A DNA stretch of 64,000 nt from Parabacteroides distasonis. Its GTDB lineage: Bacteria; Bacteroidota; Bacteroidia; Bacteroidales; Tannerellaceae. The translations under genes were made by a program, and so were the position numbers. Numbering within the stretch: position 1 is the stretch's first letter; the number at the start of each line of letters is the position of its first letter. Where the stretch lies: positions 1 to 64,000 of the forward strand of contig NZ_SRYM01000001.1 of assembly GCF_004793765.1 (NCBI RefSeq), written 5' to 3'. Under the pieces are notes generated by a model. The model made no database searches, was not told the origin of the DNA, and saw nothing but the letters and a program-made list of their open reading frames with translations. Shown here in pieces: positions 39,025 to 49,193 of this stretch.

Positions 39025-40812
39025 ATGAAGAATATCCGCAATTTCTGTATTATTGCTCATATTGACCATGGGAAAAGTACCTTGGCAGACCGTTTGCTTG
39101 AGTATACCAAGACAGTAGAAGGTAAAGACATGCAAGCTCAAGTCCTTGATGATATGGATTTGGAGCGTGAGCGTGGTATTACGATCAAGAGCCATGCGAT
39201 CCAGATGAAGTATAATTATAAGGGTGAAGAATATATACTGAACCTGATCGATACTCCGGGGCACGTGGACTTCTCGTATGAGGTTTCCCGCTCTATCGCC
39301 GCTTGCGAGGGTGCGTTGTTGATCGTGGACGCGGCCCAAGGTATTCAGGCGCAAACCATCTCTAACCTGTATATGGCGATAGAGAATGACTTAGAGATTA
39401 TTCCGGTGATGAACAAGATTGACCTGCCTAGCGCCATGCCGGAGGAGGTCGAGGACCAGATCGTGGAACTGTTAGGCTGTCCTCGTGAGGATATCTTACG
39501 GGCGAGCGGAAAGACAGGTGAGGGAGTGACTGAGATCTTGAATACGATCGTGGAGAAGGTCCCAGCTCCGAAAGGTGACCCGGAGGCTCCGTTGCAGTGC
39601 CTGATTTTTGACTCCGTATTTAATCCGTTCCGTGGCATTATCGCTTACTTCAAGGTGGTAAACGGCGTGATCCGTAAAGGTGACCATGTGAAGTTTGTCG
39701 CTACGGGAAAAGAGTATGACGCCGACGAGGTTGGTATATTGAAATTAGATATGTGCCCCCGTGAGGAGATCCGGACGGGAGACGTAGGATATATCATTTC
39801 CGGCATCAAGACGTCCCGGGAGGTGCGTGTCGGTGATACAATCACTCATGTGTCTCGCCCGGCTAAAGACGCGATCGCCGGTTTTGAGGAGGTGAAGCCG
39901 ATGGTCTTCGCCGGTGTCTATCCGATCGATAGCGAGGATTTCGAGAATCTTCGTGCGTCATTGGAGAAATTGCAGTTGAACGACGCTTCCTTGACTTTCC
40001 AGCCGGAGAGTTCCGCCGCGCTGGGGTTTGGGTTCCGTTGCGGTTTCTTGGGCTTGTTGCATATGGAGATTGTTCAGGAGCGTTTGGATCGTGAGTTCAA
40101 TATGGATGTGATAACCACTGTACCGAACGTTTCTTATATCGTGCATACAAAGAAAGGGGAGGAGATCGAGGTGCATAATCCGGGAGGCTTGCCGGACCCG
40201 ACCTTGATTGATCATATAGACGAACCGTTTATCCGTGCTTCCGTGATCACGAACACTACTTATATCGGTCCGATCATGACTCTTTGTTTGGGTAAGCGTG
40301 GCGTCCTGCTTAAGCAAGAATATATTTCTGGTGATCGCGTCGAGATTCATTATGACTTGCCGTTGGGCGAGATCGTAATTGATTTCTATGATAAGTTGAA
40401 GAGTATTTCAAAAGGGTATGCTTCTTTCGATTACCATTTGCATGATTTCCGTCCGAGCAAATTAGTTAAATTAGATATCCTGTTGAACGGTGAGCCGGTA
40501 GACGCCTTGTCTACATTGACACACGTGGATAATAGCGTTACTTTCGGACGTCGTATGTGTGAGAAGCTGAAAGAGTTGATCCCCCGCCAGCAATTCGATA
40601 TCGCTATCCAAGCGGCGATAGGCGCTAAGATCATCGCTCGTGAGACGATCAAGGCTGTCCGTAAAGACGTGACGGCGAAATGTTATGGAGGCGATATCTC
40701 CCGTAAGCGTAAATTGCTGGAAAAACAGAAAGAGGGAAAGAAACGAATGAAGCAGATCGGTACGGTAGAAGTTCCGCAAAAAGCGTTCTTGGCCGTATTG
40801 AAGCTGGATTAG
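39025..40812 (+). CDS. lepA: Elongation factor 4 (LepA)
   Basis: A 595-residue translational GTPase of normal length. G1 is [20 protein letters not shown]3 [12 protein letters not shown] and G4 MNKIDLPSA; the LepA-specific C-terminal domain shows [20 protein letters not shown] and ends [17 protein letters not shown]. It back-translocates or remodels stalled ribosomes. A TATCTTCG stretch about 35 nt upstream is a weak version of the -7 element. It ends before a strong terminator. Confidence 0.97.
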   Translation: MKNIRNFCIIAHIDHGKSTLADRLLEYTKTVEGKDMQAQVLDDMDLERERGITIKSHAIQMKYNYKGEEYILNLIDTPGHVDFSYEVSRSIAACEGALLIVDAAQGIQAQTISNLYMAIENDLEIIPVMNKIDLPSAMPEEVEDQIVELLGCPREDILRASGKTGEGVTEILNTIVEKVPAPKGDPEAPLQCLIFDSVFNPFRGIIAYFKVVNGVIRKGDHVKFVATGKEYDADEVGILKLDMCPREEIRTGDVGYIISGIKTSREVRVGDTITHVSRPAKDAIAGFEEVKPMVFAGVYPIDSEDFENLRASLEKLQLNDASLTFQPESSAALGFGFRCGFLGLLHMEIVQERLDREFNMDVITTVPNVSYIVHTKKGEEIEVHNPGGLPDPTLIDHIDEPFIRASVITNTTYIGPIMTLCLGKRGVLLKQEYISGDRVEIHYDLPLGEIVIDFYDKLKSISKGYASFDYHLHDFRPSKLVKLDILLNGEPVDALSTLTHVDNSVTFGRRMCEKLKELIPRQQFDIAIQAAIGAKIIARETIKAVRKDVTAKCYGGDISRKRKLLEKQKEGKKRMKQIGTVEVPQKAFLAVLKLD

Positions 40813-40855
40813 AAAGTCAAAGGAATCCATTCACTAACTCAATGGATTTATAAAG

Positions 40856-40898
40856 AAAAGTCAATGGATTCTGTAACAGATTCCATTGACTTTTTTAT
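40856..40898. terminator. Bidirectional terminator between lepA and cvfB
   Basis: AAAAGTCAATGGATTCTG and its near complement CAGATTCCATTGACTTTTTT form a long stem with a short loop, flanked by A- and T-runs. It serves both convergent genes. A second copy of TCCATT/AATGGA at 40825-40850 precedes it. Confidence 0.85.
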
Positions 40899-40907
40899 AT
40901 AAATGGG

Positions 40908-41747
40908 TCACTTCTTATTCACGAGCCGTATCCCGCCATCTTCCAGCATGATAAGATGTTGCTTATAGAGTGCCCCGATCGCTTGTTTGAAAGCTTTCTT
41001 GCTACAGCGGAATAAGGAATAGATCACGTCCGGATCGCTCTTGTCGTGTACCGGGATGTATCCCCCCTGTGTTTTCATTGCTTCCAGAATGACGCCAGCG
41101 ATCCCTTCTACCTTTTGGTAGCCTTGCGGCGTTAGGCTCACGTCTATCTTGTCATCCTCACGTATCTCTTTTATATAGCCTTTCAGGTGCTCGCCCTTCT
41201 CAAGACGCTGGAATACCTCATTATAATAGATCAATCCCCAATGCTGGTTATTGATGATCACTTTATAGCCAAGATCCGTCTCATCGGCTACCAATAACCG
41301 AACCTCTTGATTCTGCTCGTAATCGATAGGGATATTGTTCAAGAACTTCTCGATACGTGCGGATGCCATGATACGTCCTGTCACATGATCCAACCGGACA
41401 TAGACCAAGTACCATTTCCCCTCTCTCATCGGCATTTTCTGCTCCTTGAAAGGAACGAGCAAATCTTTCATGATTCCCCATTCCAAAAATGCGCCGGCAT
41501 TATTCACGTCTTTTACTTCCATGAACTGGAACTCCCCGACCGTTGCCAGAGGACGTGCGGTAGTAGCGATCAACCTCCCTTCGTTATCATGATAAATAAA
41601 CACCTCGATCTCATCCCCGGGCTTCACGTCTTTAGGTACGTAACGATTCGGCAACAATATCTCCACCCCGTTACCGCCATCCAAATAAACCCCGAAGTCC
41701 AGGTCTTTCACTATTTTCAGCGTGTTATATTTTCCTATCTCAACCAT
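40908..41747 (-). CDS. cvfB: CvfB-like S1-domain RNA-binding protein
   Basis: From the ATG at 41747, a 279-residue protein with several S1-like OB folds: DFGVYLDGGNGVEILLPNRY at the N-terminus, GAFLEWGIMKDLLVPFKEQK and KVIINNQHWGLIYYNEVFQR. It ends in a winged-helix segment (YSLFRCSKKAFKQAIGALYK). This is the CvfB/YitL architecture. Members bind RNA and affect virulence-factor expression in Staphylococcus; the target here is unknown. The first 10 codons of the longer frame are not needed. A -7-like TAAGTTTG lies at 41765-41772 on this strand. Confidence 0.85.
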   Translation of the reverse strand: MVEIGKYNTLKIVKDLDFGVYLDGGNGVEILLPNRYVPKDVKPGDEIEVFIYHDNEGRLIATTARPLATVGEFQFMEVKDVNNAGAFLEWGIMKDLLVPFKEQKMPMREGKWYLVYVRLDHVTGRIMASARIEKFLNNIPIDYEQNQEVRLLVADETDLGYKVIINNQHWGLIYYNEVFQRLEKGEHLKGYIKEIREDDKIDVSLTPQGYQKVEGIAGVILEAMKTQGGYIPVHDKSDPDVIYSLFRCSKKAFKQAIGALYKQHLIMLEDGGIRLVNKK

Positions 41748-41909
41748 ATATTTTTGTTTTGTCACAAACTTACGCAATAATCATGAAAAAAGCGGTAAAA
41801 CAACTATAATTTTGATTTGGCATGCAGCAATATCTAGACAATTGCATCGTTATAGAAGTATCTTTATACTTGTGGTCCTTTTGAGACCTCATGTTCAAAC
41901 TAAAAAACG

Positions 41910-41917
41910 TATATTTG
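41910..41917 (+). promoter_or_regulatory. -7 promoter element of the polysaccharide export genes
   Basis: TATATTTG lies 26 nt before the wza-like start at 41944, the usual place for a Bacteroidetes -7 element. A -33 partner at normal spacing is not evident. Confidence 0.5.
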
Positions 41918-41943
41918 TACCTTATTTGAAGAAAACAAAGATT

Positions 41944-42747
41944 ATGAGAGTAAAATTAGTATCAGTAGTGGCATGCTTTGTCTTATTGTTAGGGGCTTGT
42001 TCTGTTCCTAAAGATGTCGCTTATTTCCAAGGAGTGGATGCCTTAACCCCCGAACAGGTAAGTAAGATGAATCAAGCTTATACCTCGAAGATTTGCCCTG
42101 ATGACTTGCTTACGATAACCGTTACGGCATGGGATCCGACTGTTGTTACTCCCTTTAATCCCCCTGTATATGCCTATGCGACTCAAGGTGAGACTACGAC
42201 GGTTTCTTCTGGCCAATTAAGGACGTATTTGGTTGATCGGGATGGTGACATAAATTTCCCTGTTTTGGGAAAGATCTGCGTGGTGGGATTGACCAAGCAA
42301 CAACTCAGTGATAAAATGCAAGAAATGATCTCCCCTTATGTGAAAGATGCCTTGGTTAATGTACAGATTGTAAATTATAAGGTCACGATGATGGGTGAGG
42401 TCTCTCGGCCCGGTGCGATTTCCGTGAAAAATGATCGTCTTTCAATTTTAGATGCTATAGGCCAAGTCGGTGATTTGACAATTAACGCGAACCGTAAGAA
42501 CATCTTGGTTATACGAGACAATAATGGGGAGAAGGAGTTCGCTCGTTTGGATATTACTGAGCCGGATATATTTACTTCCCCCTATTATTATCTTCAACAA
42601 AATGATGTTGTTTATGTAGAACCGAATAATGCGAAGAAGAGAAACGCCCGTTACAGTCAGGCCCAACAATATAGTATAACCGTGTTCTCCTCAATCTTGA
42701 GCGCTGTATCTGTGATAACGACTGTTATATTGGCTATTACTAAATAA
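41944..42747 (+). CDS. wza: Wza-type outer-membrane polysaccharide export lipoprotein
   Basis: From the ATG at 41944, a 267-residue lipoprotein (MRVKLVSVVACFVLLLGACS). The polysaccharide export domain follows: KICPDDLLTITVTAWDPTVV, QLRTYLVDRDGDINFPVLGK and a soluble-ligand-binding beta-grasp domain (VNYKVTMMGEVSRPGAISVK). A hydrophobic C-terminal helix (VFSSILSAVSVITTVILAI) would form the outer-membrane barrel. It forms the exit channel for the polymer. It is followed after 7 nt by the Wzz-like gene, with which it forms a trans-envelope complex. The frame upstream to 41722 is out of context. Confidence 0.9.
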   Translation: MRVKLVSVVACFVLLLGACSVPKDVAYFQGVDALTPEQVSKMNQAYTSKICPDDLLTITVTAWDPTVVTPFNPPVYAYATQGETTTVSSGQLRTYLVDRDGDINFPVLGKICVVGLTKQQLSDKMQEMISPYVKDALVNVQIVNYKVTMMGEVSRPGAISVKNDRLSILDAIGQVGDLTINANRKNILVIRDNNGEKEFARLDITEPDIFTSPYYYLQQNDVVYVEPNNAKKRNARYSQAQQYSITVFSSILSAVSVITTVILAITK

Positions 42748-42754
42748 TAATTAG

Positions 42755-44368
42755 ATGATGGAAGTGAAAGACAACGAAACAATCGGACTTAAAAGTATTA
42801 TCGTAAGATATCTATTGCATTGGAAATTATTTTTAGGGGTATTCTTGTTTTCTATAATACCTGCGGTTTTATATCTGATTTATTACCCTCGTACATATGA
42901 GATGATGGCCCGTATCCAAATACAGGAAGATAAAGACCTTGGAGGAGGTGGCTTTGGATTAGGAGAGGCCGCCGGATTGATGAAATCTTTTGGGCTGGGA
43001 TCTGTTTCTGGTGGTGTCGTTAATATAGATGATGAACTAATGACATTGACTTCTAATAAAATGCTTCGGGATATGGTTCTGAAATTAGGCGTGAATGTGG
43101 ATTATTGTGAACCATTTTCTTTGGGCTATCGTTTATATGATGAATCTCCTTTAAAGATGGTTGCCGATTCTGCTACAAACGCCCGTTTGGCTGAAGCTGT
43201 GGAGTTCTCGGTTTCCGTAAAAAATGGAAAGGCAGAGGTTTCTGCGGAGTCTGTTAATATGAAAAAGAAATATTTTAGTTTCCCATCATTGCCTGCTTCC
43301 ATTGAGTTACCGATGGGAAACTTCACATTGGACTTTGCGCCGGAAAAAAAAAATATCACCTCTGTAAAGCTCGATATCACATATAATCCTGCGGGTTGGG
43401 TCGCAGAGGATTTGGAAAAAGAATTTTTAATAGAAGAAAGCTCCAAGACCTCAAACGTAATAGAGTTGAGTTGCACTGATTACGAAAAGAATCGGGGTAC
43501 AGATATGCTAGATACATTAATTGCGATCTATAACAAGGAAGCTGAGGCGTATAAAAAAGGAGAGGCTCGTAAATCTTTGGTTTTCTTAGATGGGAGGATT
43601 GAGAATATTGTAGCGGAACTTGCCGCTGTCGAAAGTCAGATTGAAGAATATAAAAGTAAGAACCGATTGATGGATATTGAACATGATGTTCAATTCTATG
43701 TAGAGCAAATGAAAGAACTACAAACAAAGTTGATAGAATTGGAGGCTCAATCCAATATCATCAATATGATGGATGAATTCGTGAAGGATCCTACGAATAA
43801 ATATAATTTGGTTCCTGTCTTATTGTCTGCTCAAGAAGGAGAGAAAGGAAGTGCGTTAACTAGCTATAATGAAGTTTTGTTAGAACGTGCCCGGGTAATT
43901 CAGAATTCTAGTATCAATAACCCCTTGGTTGGAACTTTGACTGAGCAAGCTGATAAATTACGAGGTAGTGTTATAAAAACCATTGGTAACGCTCAAAAAG
44001 GTATGCAGTTATCAATAAAGGATGTAAAAGCGAAAGAACAAGAAATATATAAAAAGATGAATGATTATCCAGTTGCGGAAAGACAGTTTATAGAGTTGAA
44101 ACGTAGGCAGGAAATTATTCAAGGCGTTTATTTGATATTGCTTCAGAAGCGAGAGGAGACCGCTCTTATCTTAGGTCAGACAAGAGATAAGGCTCGGGTG
44201 ATTGATCCTGCCTATGTGAAGAGTAAGCCTGTAGGCCCTCGTAAGTTATTTGCGCTTATAGGAATGCTGGTACTAACATTGGTGATACCTATATCTTATT
44301 TATTTGTAAGAAAGCAATCGTCTCTTCTTATCCAAGAATATAAAAAGCAAAGTAAAGGTTCTAAGTAG
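42755..44368 (+). CDS. wzz: Wzz/GumC-type polysaccharide co-polymerase
   Basis: A 537-residue inner-membrane protein with an N-terminal span (KLFLGVFLFSIIPAVLYLIY), a large periplasmic domain with coiled coils (about 260-440) and a second span near 505 (LFALIGMLVLTLVIPISYLF) preceded by the Pro-rich motif YVKSKPVGPRK. No tyrosine-kinase domain follows, so it is the co-polymerase only. It sets polymer length and links export to Wza, encoded immediately upstream. Confidence 0.9.
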   Translation: MMEVKDNETIGLKSIIVRYLLHWKLFLGVFLFSIIPAVLYLIYYPRTYEMMARIQIQEDKDLGGGGFGLGEAAGLMKSFGLGSVSGGVVNIDDELMTLTSNKMLRDMVLKLGVNVDYCEPFSLGYRLYDESPLKMVADSATNARLAEAVEFSVSVKNGKAEVSAESVNMKKKYFSFPSLPASIELPMGNFTLDFAPEKKNITSVKLDITYNPAGWVAEDLEKEFLIEESSKTSNVIELSCTDYEKNRGTDMLDTLIAIYNKEAEAYKKGEARKSLVFLDGRIENIVAELAAVESQIEEYKSKNRLMDIEHDVQFYVEQMKELQTKLIELEAQSNIINMMDEFVKDPTNKYNLVPVLLSAQEGEKGSALTSYNEVLLERARVIQNSSINNPLVGTLTEQADKLRGSVIKTIGNAQKGMQLSIKDVKAKEQEIYKKMNDYPVAERQFIELKRRQEIIQGVYLILLQKREETALILGQTRDKARVIDPAYVKSKPVGPRKLFALIGMLVLTLVIPISYLFVRKQSSLLIQEYKKQSKGSK

Positions 44369-44374
44369 TATCTT

Positions 44375-45238
44375 ATGAGTGTAGTTGATTTCTCGAAACT
44401 ATATCCTGACAATCGTCAAGAAGGAGAAACCGTATTGCGTCAAGCGCAATTAGTGATGTTGAGGATGCTTAAGATTATTGATTATATATGTCGAAAGCAT
44501 GATATTTCTTATTGGATGTGTTCGGGTACCTTGTTAGGTGCGGTTCGCCATAAAGGTTTCATTCCTTGGGATGATGATTTGGATATCTGTATGATTCGTG
44601 AAGATTATGAGCGTTTTGTAAAGATTGCTGTGAATGAGTTTCCAGAAGATATGATGTTGCAGACCAGAGAGACTGATCCTCATTACCATTATTTGCCTTT
44701 ACCTTGTAAGGTAAGGGACAAGAAAAGCTTTATATTATCTCCGGGATATGAGGATGAAGAGTGCGAAAAGGGATTGTTTATAGATATATTTCCTATGGAT
44801 CGTTATCATAAGCAAAAATTACCCTTTGTGTTTGAGAAAATGGTGAAGGCCTATAATACGTTTATATGCAAGAGCTTGGATGCGATATATTTCAAGGATG
44901 AGTCTATTGATAAAAAAATATTGGCTTTTTTTCATCCTGTATTCCATAAACTGGTTCTTCAATATATGAAATTAGCGAAGAAGCTCATTGATAAGAATCG
45001 GGGATTAGGTACAGACTGTCGCCTTGGTCATGGTTTTGATACCTTGTGGAAAAGATATCTTCGATTTGACGATATCTTTCCTGTGGTAGAGATAGACTTT
45101 GAGGATTCAAAGTTTTTTGCGCCTCATAGACCTGATGTATATTTAACGACATTATATGGCCCTAATTATATGACTCCACCTCCTGAGAAGCTGCGTTTGG
45201 CTGCGCAACATGCTCATGAAATAAAGCCGATTATATAG
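44375..45238 (+). CDS. LicD-family phosphotransferase
   Basis: A 287-residue LicD protein. The signature YWMCSGTLLGAVRHKGFIPW and DDDLDICMIREDYERF near residue 48-77 holds the metal-binding acidic residues. LicD enzymes move a phospho-amino-alcohol (phosphocholine or similar) or sugar phosphate from a CDP- or nucleotide-activated donor onto a sugar. It is the last gene of the wza-wzz-licD run, 6 nt after wzz. A donor might be made by the fusion enzyme at 51583-53403 in the same locus; that link is inferred. Confidence 0.85.
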   Translation: MSVVDFSKLYPDNRQEGETVLRQAQLVMLRMLKIIDYICRKHDISYWMCSGTLLGAVRHKGFIPWDDDLDICMIREDYERFVKIAVNEFPEDMMLQTRETDPHYHYLPLPCKVRDKKSFILSPGYEDEECEKGLFIDIFPMDRYHKQKLPFVFEKMVKAYNTFICKSLDAIYFKDESIDKKILAFFHPVFHKLVLQYMKLAKKLIDKNRGLGTDCRLGHGFDTLWKRYLRFDDIFPVVEIDFEDSKFFAPHRPDVYLTTLYGPNYMTPPPEKLRLAAQHAHEIKPII

Positions 45239-45240
45239 AA

Positions 45241-45279
45241 ATATCCCTCAAAATAACTAAATAGTATTTTGAGGGATAT
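45241..45279. terminator. Bidirectional terminator between licD and a glycosyltransferase gene
   Basis: ATATCCCTCAAAATA and TATTTTGAGGGATAT are perfect complements around a 9-nt loop, followed by T-rich sequence. The genes on either side converge on it. Confidence 0.85.
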
Positions 45280-45281
45280 TT

Positions 45282-46361
45282 TTATATCTTGTCAAAGATT
45301 GTAGTTACTTTGTCGCTGACATTCTGCCACGTATACTCGTGGAGTGGATAGTCTACTCTGGTAAATTCTTGAGCCAGTTTTTGTTTTATGTGCTTAGATA
45401 AATCCAAAGCACTCCCTGTTTTGAAATAGTCCCCTGGATTTAGCTCAAGTAGTTTATTAGCGGGTATATCACTTGCCAATATAGGTAGATGATAACTCAT
45501 AGCTTCTAAAAGCACTAATGGGAAGCCTTCATTATAAGAAGGTAATACAAAGAGTCTGGCATGGGAGTATAATTGCCTTAGAAATTCTCCATCCACATAT
45601 CCGGGCATGATTACATTCTGTTTTTGGGCTCTTTTACTGATCTCGGACGAATAGGAGGAGCTATGGTCTACTCCTCCAGCTAAAACGAGCTTGAAGTCAT
45701 GAGGTAAAGATCGTACGTAGCTATCAATGAGATAATCAAATCCTTTCTCCTGTGTAATACGTCCAACTGCTAAAATGTATTTTTGAGGTTGTAACCCTAG
45801 TTTCTCTATATAATCAGTCCTTGTCGCTAGTTGCTTGCGATATACTCCATTCGGAATATAAGTGGATTTACGCTGAATTTTATCATTGAAAAGACACATT
45901 TGCTTTTTATTGACAAAGATTACGGCAGTGGAACCATTAACAGCTATCCATTCGCTGAATTTTAATATTTTTCGGGATATGTAATTCCATTTCTTATGTT
46001 CATAGTTTGCGCTATGATACGTAAGGACAACTTTTAACCCAGCGAGTTTAAGGAGTGGTATGAACATTCCGGGACCAATGTTATGGATATGTACGATATC
46101 CGGTCTCTTAACAATACAATATATGGTGCACAAGAATGAATGGAAAAAAGGCTCAAACCCTTTTATACGTGTAGAAGGTAGATCTATGAATTGGATACCT
46201 TTATATACTTTTTCCGCATTTTTCTTTAAGAATGGAATCCTCCTGAATATAGAAATGTTATATTTAGAAGTCAGTTCCGGATAAAGTTGCTCACAATGTT
46301 TCTCTACGCCTCCTTGTACATTTGGAAAACCTCTTGTTCCAAATACATAAACATTTTTCAT
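45282..46361 (-). CDS. Glycosyltransferase, GT4/DUF1972 type
   Basis: A 359-residue GT-B enzyme. The DUF1972-like N-terminus shows VYVFGTRGFPNVQGGVEKHC; the C-terminal GT4 half shows KYILAVGRITQEKGFDYLID and the donor-binding PSYNEGFPLVLLEAMSYHLP (E-x7-E). Sugars are unknown. It overlaps the upstream glycosyltransferase gene by 4 nt (ATGA), so both are made together for the same polymer. Confidence 0.88.
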   Translation of the reverse strand: MKNVYVFGTRGFPNVQGGVEKHCEQLYPELTSKYNISIFRRIPFLKKNAEKVYKGIQFIDLPSTRIKGFEPFFHSFLCTIYCIVKRPDIVHIHNIGPGMFIPLLKLAGLKVVLTYHSANYEHKKWNYISRKILKFSEWIAVNGSTAVIFVNKKQMCLFNDKIQRKSTYIPNGVYRKQLATRTDYIEKLGLQPQKYILAVGRITQEKGFDYLIDSYVRSLPHDFKLVLAGGVDHSSSYSSEISKRAQKQNVIMPGYVDGEFLRQLYSHARLFVLPSYNEGFPLVLLEAMSYHLPILASDIPANKLLELNPGDYFKTGSALDLSKHIKQKLAQEFTRVDYPLHEYTWQNVSDKVTTIFDKI

Positions 46362-47581
46362 CGCTTATTCTGATCGATAATGAGTTGATAGTTTTTGATG
46401 AGTCTTTGATAATGGTTTTCTTCCGAGAAGTTATCCATCGCGAATTTCTGTGCCTCATCCGACATTCTCGCATATTCTTCCTCAGATATAGAACAAGCCT
46501 TTGTAATCGTTTCTTTTAGATCATCGGATGATTTTGGCTTGAATGTATATCCGGTTTTGTTTTCAATAATCAGCTCTGGTATTCCTCCCAAATTACTGCC
46601 AATGACAGGAGTTCCTATCATATAGGATTCAATGATTGTCATCGGGTTATTCTCATAGCATTCGGATGAGACTACAACAAAAGAGGCTTTGTGGATAAGT
46701 TCCCGCAGTTCTTCTCCTTGTTTGAATCCTAGAAACTCTGCGTTTGGAGGGCTTTGAGACTTTAGTTGCTCCAATAAAGGTCCGGTTCCGGCTAATTTTA
46801 ATTTTATATCAGGAACTTGCTCGATCGCATTCAATAAGGTGAGGATACCCTTTTCCTCGGATATTCTTCCAAAGAAAAAGATATAATCTCCTTTTGTTGA
46901 GCTGTAATCTTTTACCTTCGGGGTAAAATTGTACAAATAGGTACATTTATCCTTGAATCGGTTCTCTACTTGAATATGCTTATTCATCGAGAATTTGCTG
47001 ACAAATATAAATCGATTGATGTAATCGATCGGAGAATAGAATTTTGATCGGAAATAACTATCCATACTCAACATGAAACTGTTGATGAGGTTACCTTTTG
47101 AGCATTTGTGTGTTATGCAATTGTAGTAATTCCCGGTCTTACAACGCTCACAAAAATTCCTTTTTCCATCTGTGAATGTGTATGCAGGACAGACTAAACG
47201 ATAGTCGTGGACACTCATGATAATAGGAATATTGTATTTCTTGAGGATTGGTAAGATCGATACAGACATACTATTAAACATCAGATGTATGTGCGCTACA
47301 TCCGGTTTTTCCTTTTGGATCAACTTCTCTAATTTACGTGCGGCTTCTTTATTATAGATGAAAGCCGGTAAATTCTTTATTTTTTTTGGTAGAGAAGACT
47401 CCGATAGTTCAGGATAGTCTACAAAATACGACTCATAAGGAGAAGGTTCGTTCTTCTTATTCTTAAGACTGAATGGGATAACTGTGTGCCCATGTCTCTC
47501 GAGGAGCTGGATTGTGTTGAAAAAGACGGTTTCAGCACCTCCCTTTTTGAAAAAATATTTATTTATCTGAAGTATTTTCAT
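46358..47581 (-). CDS. Glycosyltransferase, GT4 family
   Basis: From the ATG at 47581, a 407-residue GT-B enzyme. The N-terminal half begins LQINKYFFKKGGAETVFFN; a Cys-rich stretch (FCERCKTGNYYNCITHKCS) near residue 135-155 is typical of one GT4 subgroup. The C-terminal half has DYIFFFGRISEEKGILTLLN and SSECYENNPMTIIESYMIGT. It overlaps wzy by 23 nt upstream and the next glycosyltransferase by 4 nt. The specificity cannot be told from sequence. Confidence 0.88.
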   Translation of the reverse strand: MKILQINKYFFKKGGAETVFFNTIQLLERHGHTVIPFSLKNKKNEPSPYESYFVDYPELSESSLPKKIKNLPAFIYNKEAARKLEKLIQKEKPDVAHIHLMFNSMSVSILPILKKYNIPIIMSVHDYRLVCPAYTFTDGKRNFCERCKTGNYYNCITHKCSKGNLINSFMLSMDSYFRSKFYSPIDYINRFIFVSKFSMNKHIQVENRFKDKCTYLYNFTPKVKDYSSTKGDYIFFFGRISEEKGILTLLNAIEQVPDIKLKLAGTGPLLEQLKSQSPPNAEFLGFKQGEELRELIHKASFVVVSSECYENNPMTIIESYMIGTPVIGSNLGGIPELIIENKTGYTFKPKSSDDLKETITKACSISEEEYARMSDEAQKFAMDNFSEENHYQRLIKNYQLIIDQNKR

Positions 47582-48815
47582 CTTGTAACTCTTTTGTATT
47601 TGGATGAATTTCATCTGTCACTCCGTTCTTCAAATCTGATAATATTAAACCTAATAACATAAGGACAAAAAAGCCTCTATGCGTTGTAAATGTTGAGTCG
47701 GTAGTACCTTCAATGATAAAGAAACCAATGATCATCAATACCATAGATAAACACTTCATGTTATAAGTCTTCTTATGAAATTTTATCGCCTTCGTTAAAA
47801 TATAAACCCAAAACGTGATGTATAAGATAATCCCTACAATACCGAATTGGGCTAAAGAGGGGTAATAAGTATCTGCTATATAATTGTAAAAATCTTTACT
47901 CATGCCCCATACCCCGTCAATTCCATATTTCGAATAGATATTTGAATAATATACTCCCGAAGAAAATGTCCCGAAGCTGGCAAACCCGCTACCGAACGGG
48001 AAATAATCAATTAATATTTGTGGGGCAGTTGTATATAGGACATAGCGGGCGATCATATCTTTGTCCACCTCACTTGTTAAAGTTTGATAGAAATAGAAAT
48101 ATATTTTTTCCTTAGCAACGAACAAAATTGCGATGATCATAAATAATAGGATCGTTATGTTTTTGGCATCTAATTTAAATTGTTTGATATTAGAAAAATA
48201 GAATGTGATAAATGCTGTAAGAGCAAAAAAACCATAGAATTTAGATCTACTAGAGATTAAACCTATAGATAATAAAGCGATGAATGTGATTTTTTCTAGA
48301 TTGGTGAATTTACTACAATATAAATAACAAAAAGAAACACATATTACGGCTGCGGCATAATAAGTGGGATGTCCCATTAGGTTAAACAAAATTCTTGGTT
48401 TAACAATTGTTCCTAATCCTATTGAAAGTAGCAGAAGCCAAAATATAAGACAAATAGATTTCATGATATTTTTTTGGGAATCACTGAATCTTGGCATCAT
48501 TGAATATACACAGAAAAAAGCGAGATAAGGCTTTATCTGAATTAACATATCTGATATGATTGCCGTTTTTGTATTACTACCAATGTATAAAGAGTAGCAA
48601 AAGTAGAATAAGAATATACCAATGGTTGTTAAGAAACCCTTGTTAAAGTTCCAGTCCGATGTGGAAAATAGATATATGCTAAAGAGGATAAATAGGAATA
48701 AGGCACAAATTTCATCTGTATAATCAAAACCAATGGCATCGTATAATAATATACCAAAAGTCAAGGTTAAAATAAGCAGATTGAAAAAGTGTTTATTAAT
48801 CAAATATTGTATCAT
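47559..48815 (-). CDS. wzy: O-antigen/capsule polymerase Wzy-like
   Basis: A 418-residue membrane protein with about ten hydrophobic spans and a large loop near residues 250-310 (YYSNIYSKYGIDGVWGMSKD), as in Wzy polymerases. Members share little sequence, so the call rests on topology and context: between Wzx and two glycosyltransferases in a Wza/Wzz locus. It polymerises undecaprenyl-linked repeat units on the periplasmic side. It is followed by an overlapping glycosyltransferase gene. Confidence 0.75.
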   Translation of the reverse strand: MIQYLINKHFFNLLILTLTFGILLYDAIGFDYTDEICALFLFILFSIYLFSTSDWNFNKGFLTTIGIFLFYFCYSLYIGSNTKTAIISDMLIQIKPYLAFFCVYSMMPRFSDSQKNIMKSICLIFWLLLLSIGLGTIVKPRILFNLMGHPTYYAAAVICVSFCYLYCSKFTNLEKITFIALLSIGLISSRSKFYGFFALTAFITFYFSNIKQFKLDAKNITILLFMIIAILFVAKEKIYFYFYQTLTSEVDKDMIARYVLYTTAPQILIDYFPFGSGFASFGTFSSGVYYSNIYSKYGIDGVWGMSKDFYNYIADTYYPSLAQFGIVGIILYITFWVYILTKAIKFHKKTYNMKCLSMVLMIIGFFIIEGTTDSTFTTHRGFFVLMLLGLILSDLKNGVTDEIHPNTKELQDENTSDK

Positions 48816-49193
48816 GCTTTAATAAGAATACGCTGAGTAACTTGTATATGTTTTATTAAAAAACAAAGTTATAATTTATTCTTGGAATTAACCATGTATT
48901 GTTATCCTTTTTGCATTTATTTGCTTTTTTCTATGTTGAAAAACGCTTGAAGATTGGTCTTTACTATTTGTCCGATATGGATCACTCTATATATTCGGGC
49001 TTCCTTTGATGACAAGCTTTTCTGTAGGTTTTATCAGTGTGTGACAAGTAAGCCAGGAGAGTCGTGAGTTTATTGACAAGTGAAATTGTTTAACTGCCCG
49101 AAAAATGACAGGTGATTTTAAGAATGGACAAGATATCTTACTTTGCTAAGTATATATTCTCTGAATACAGGCTTTTTCTATTCAATAAGGATG
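48816..49193. other. AT-rich spacer between wzy and wzx
   Basis: No gene seen in about 380 nt. On the minus strand TAACTTTG at 48864-48871 fits the -7 element and would serve wzy, 49 nt upstream of its start. The remainder has no recognisable repeat or frame. The break splits the minus-strand genes into two transcription units. Confidence 0.45.
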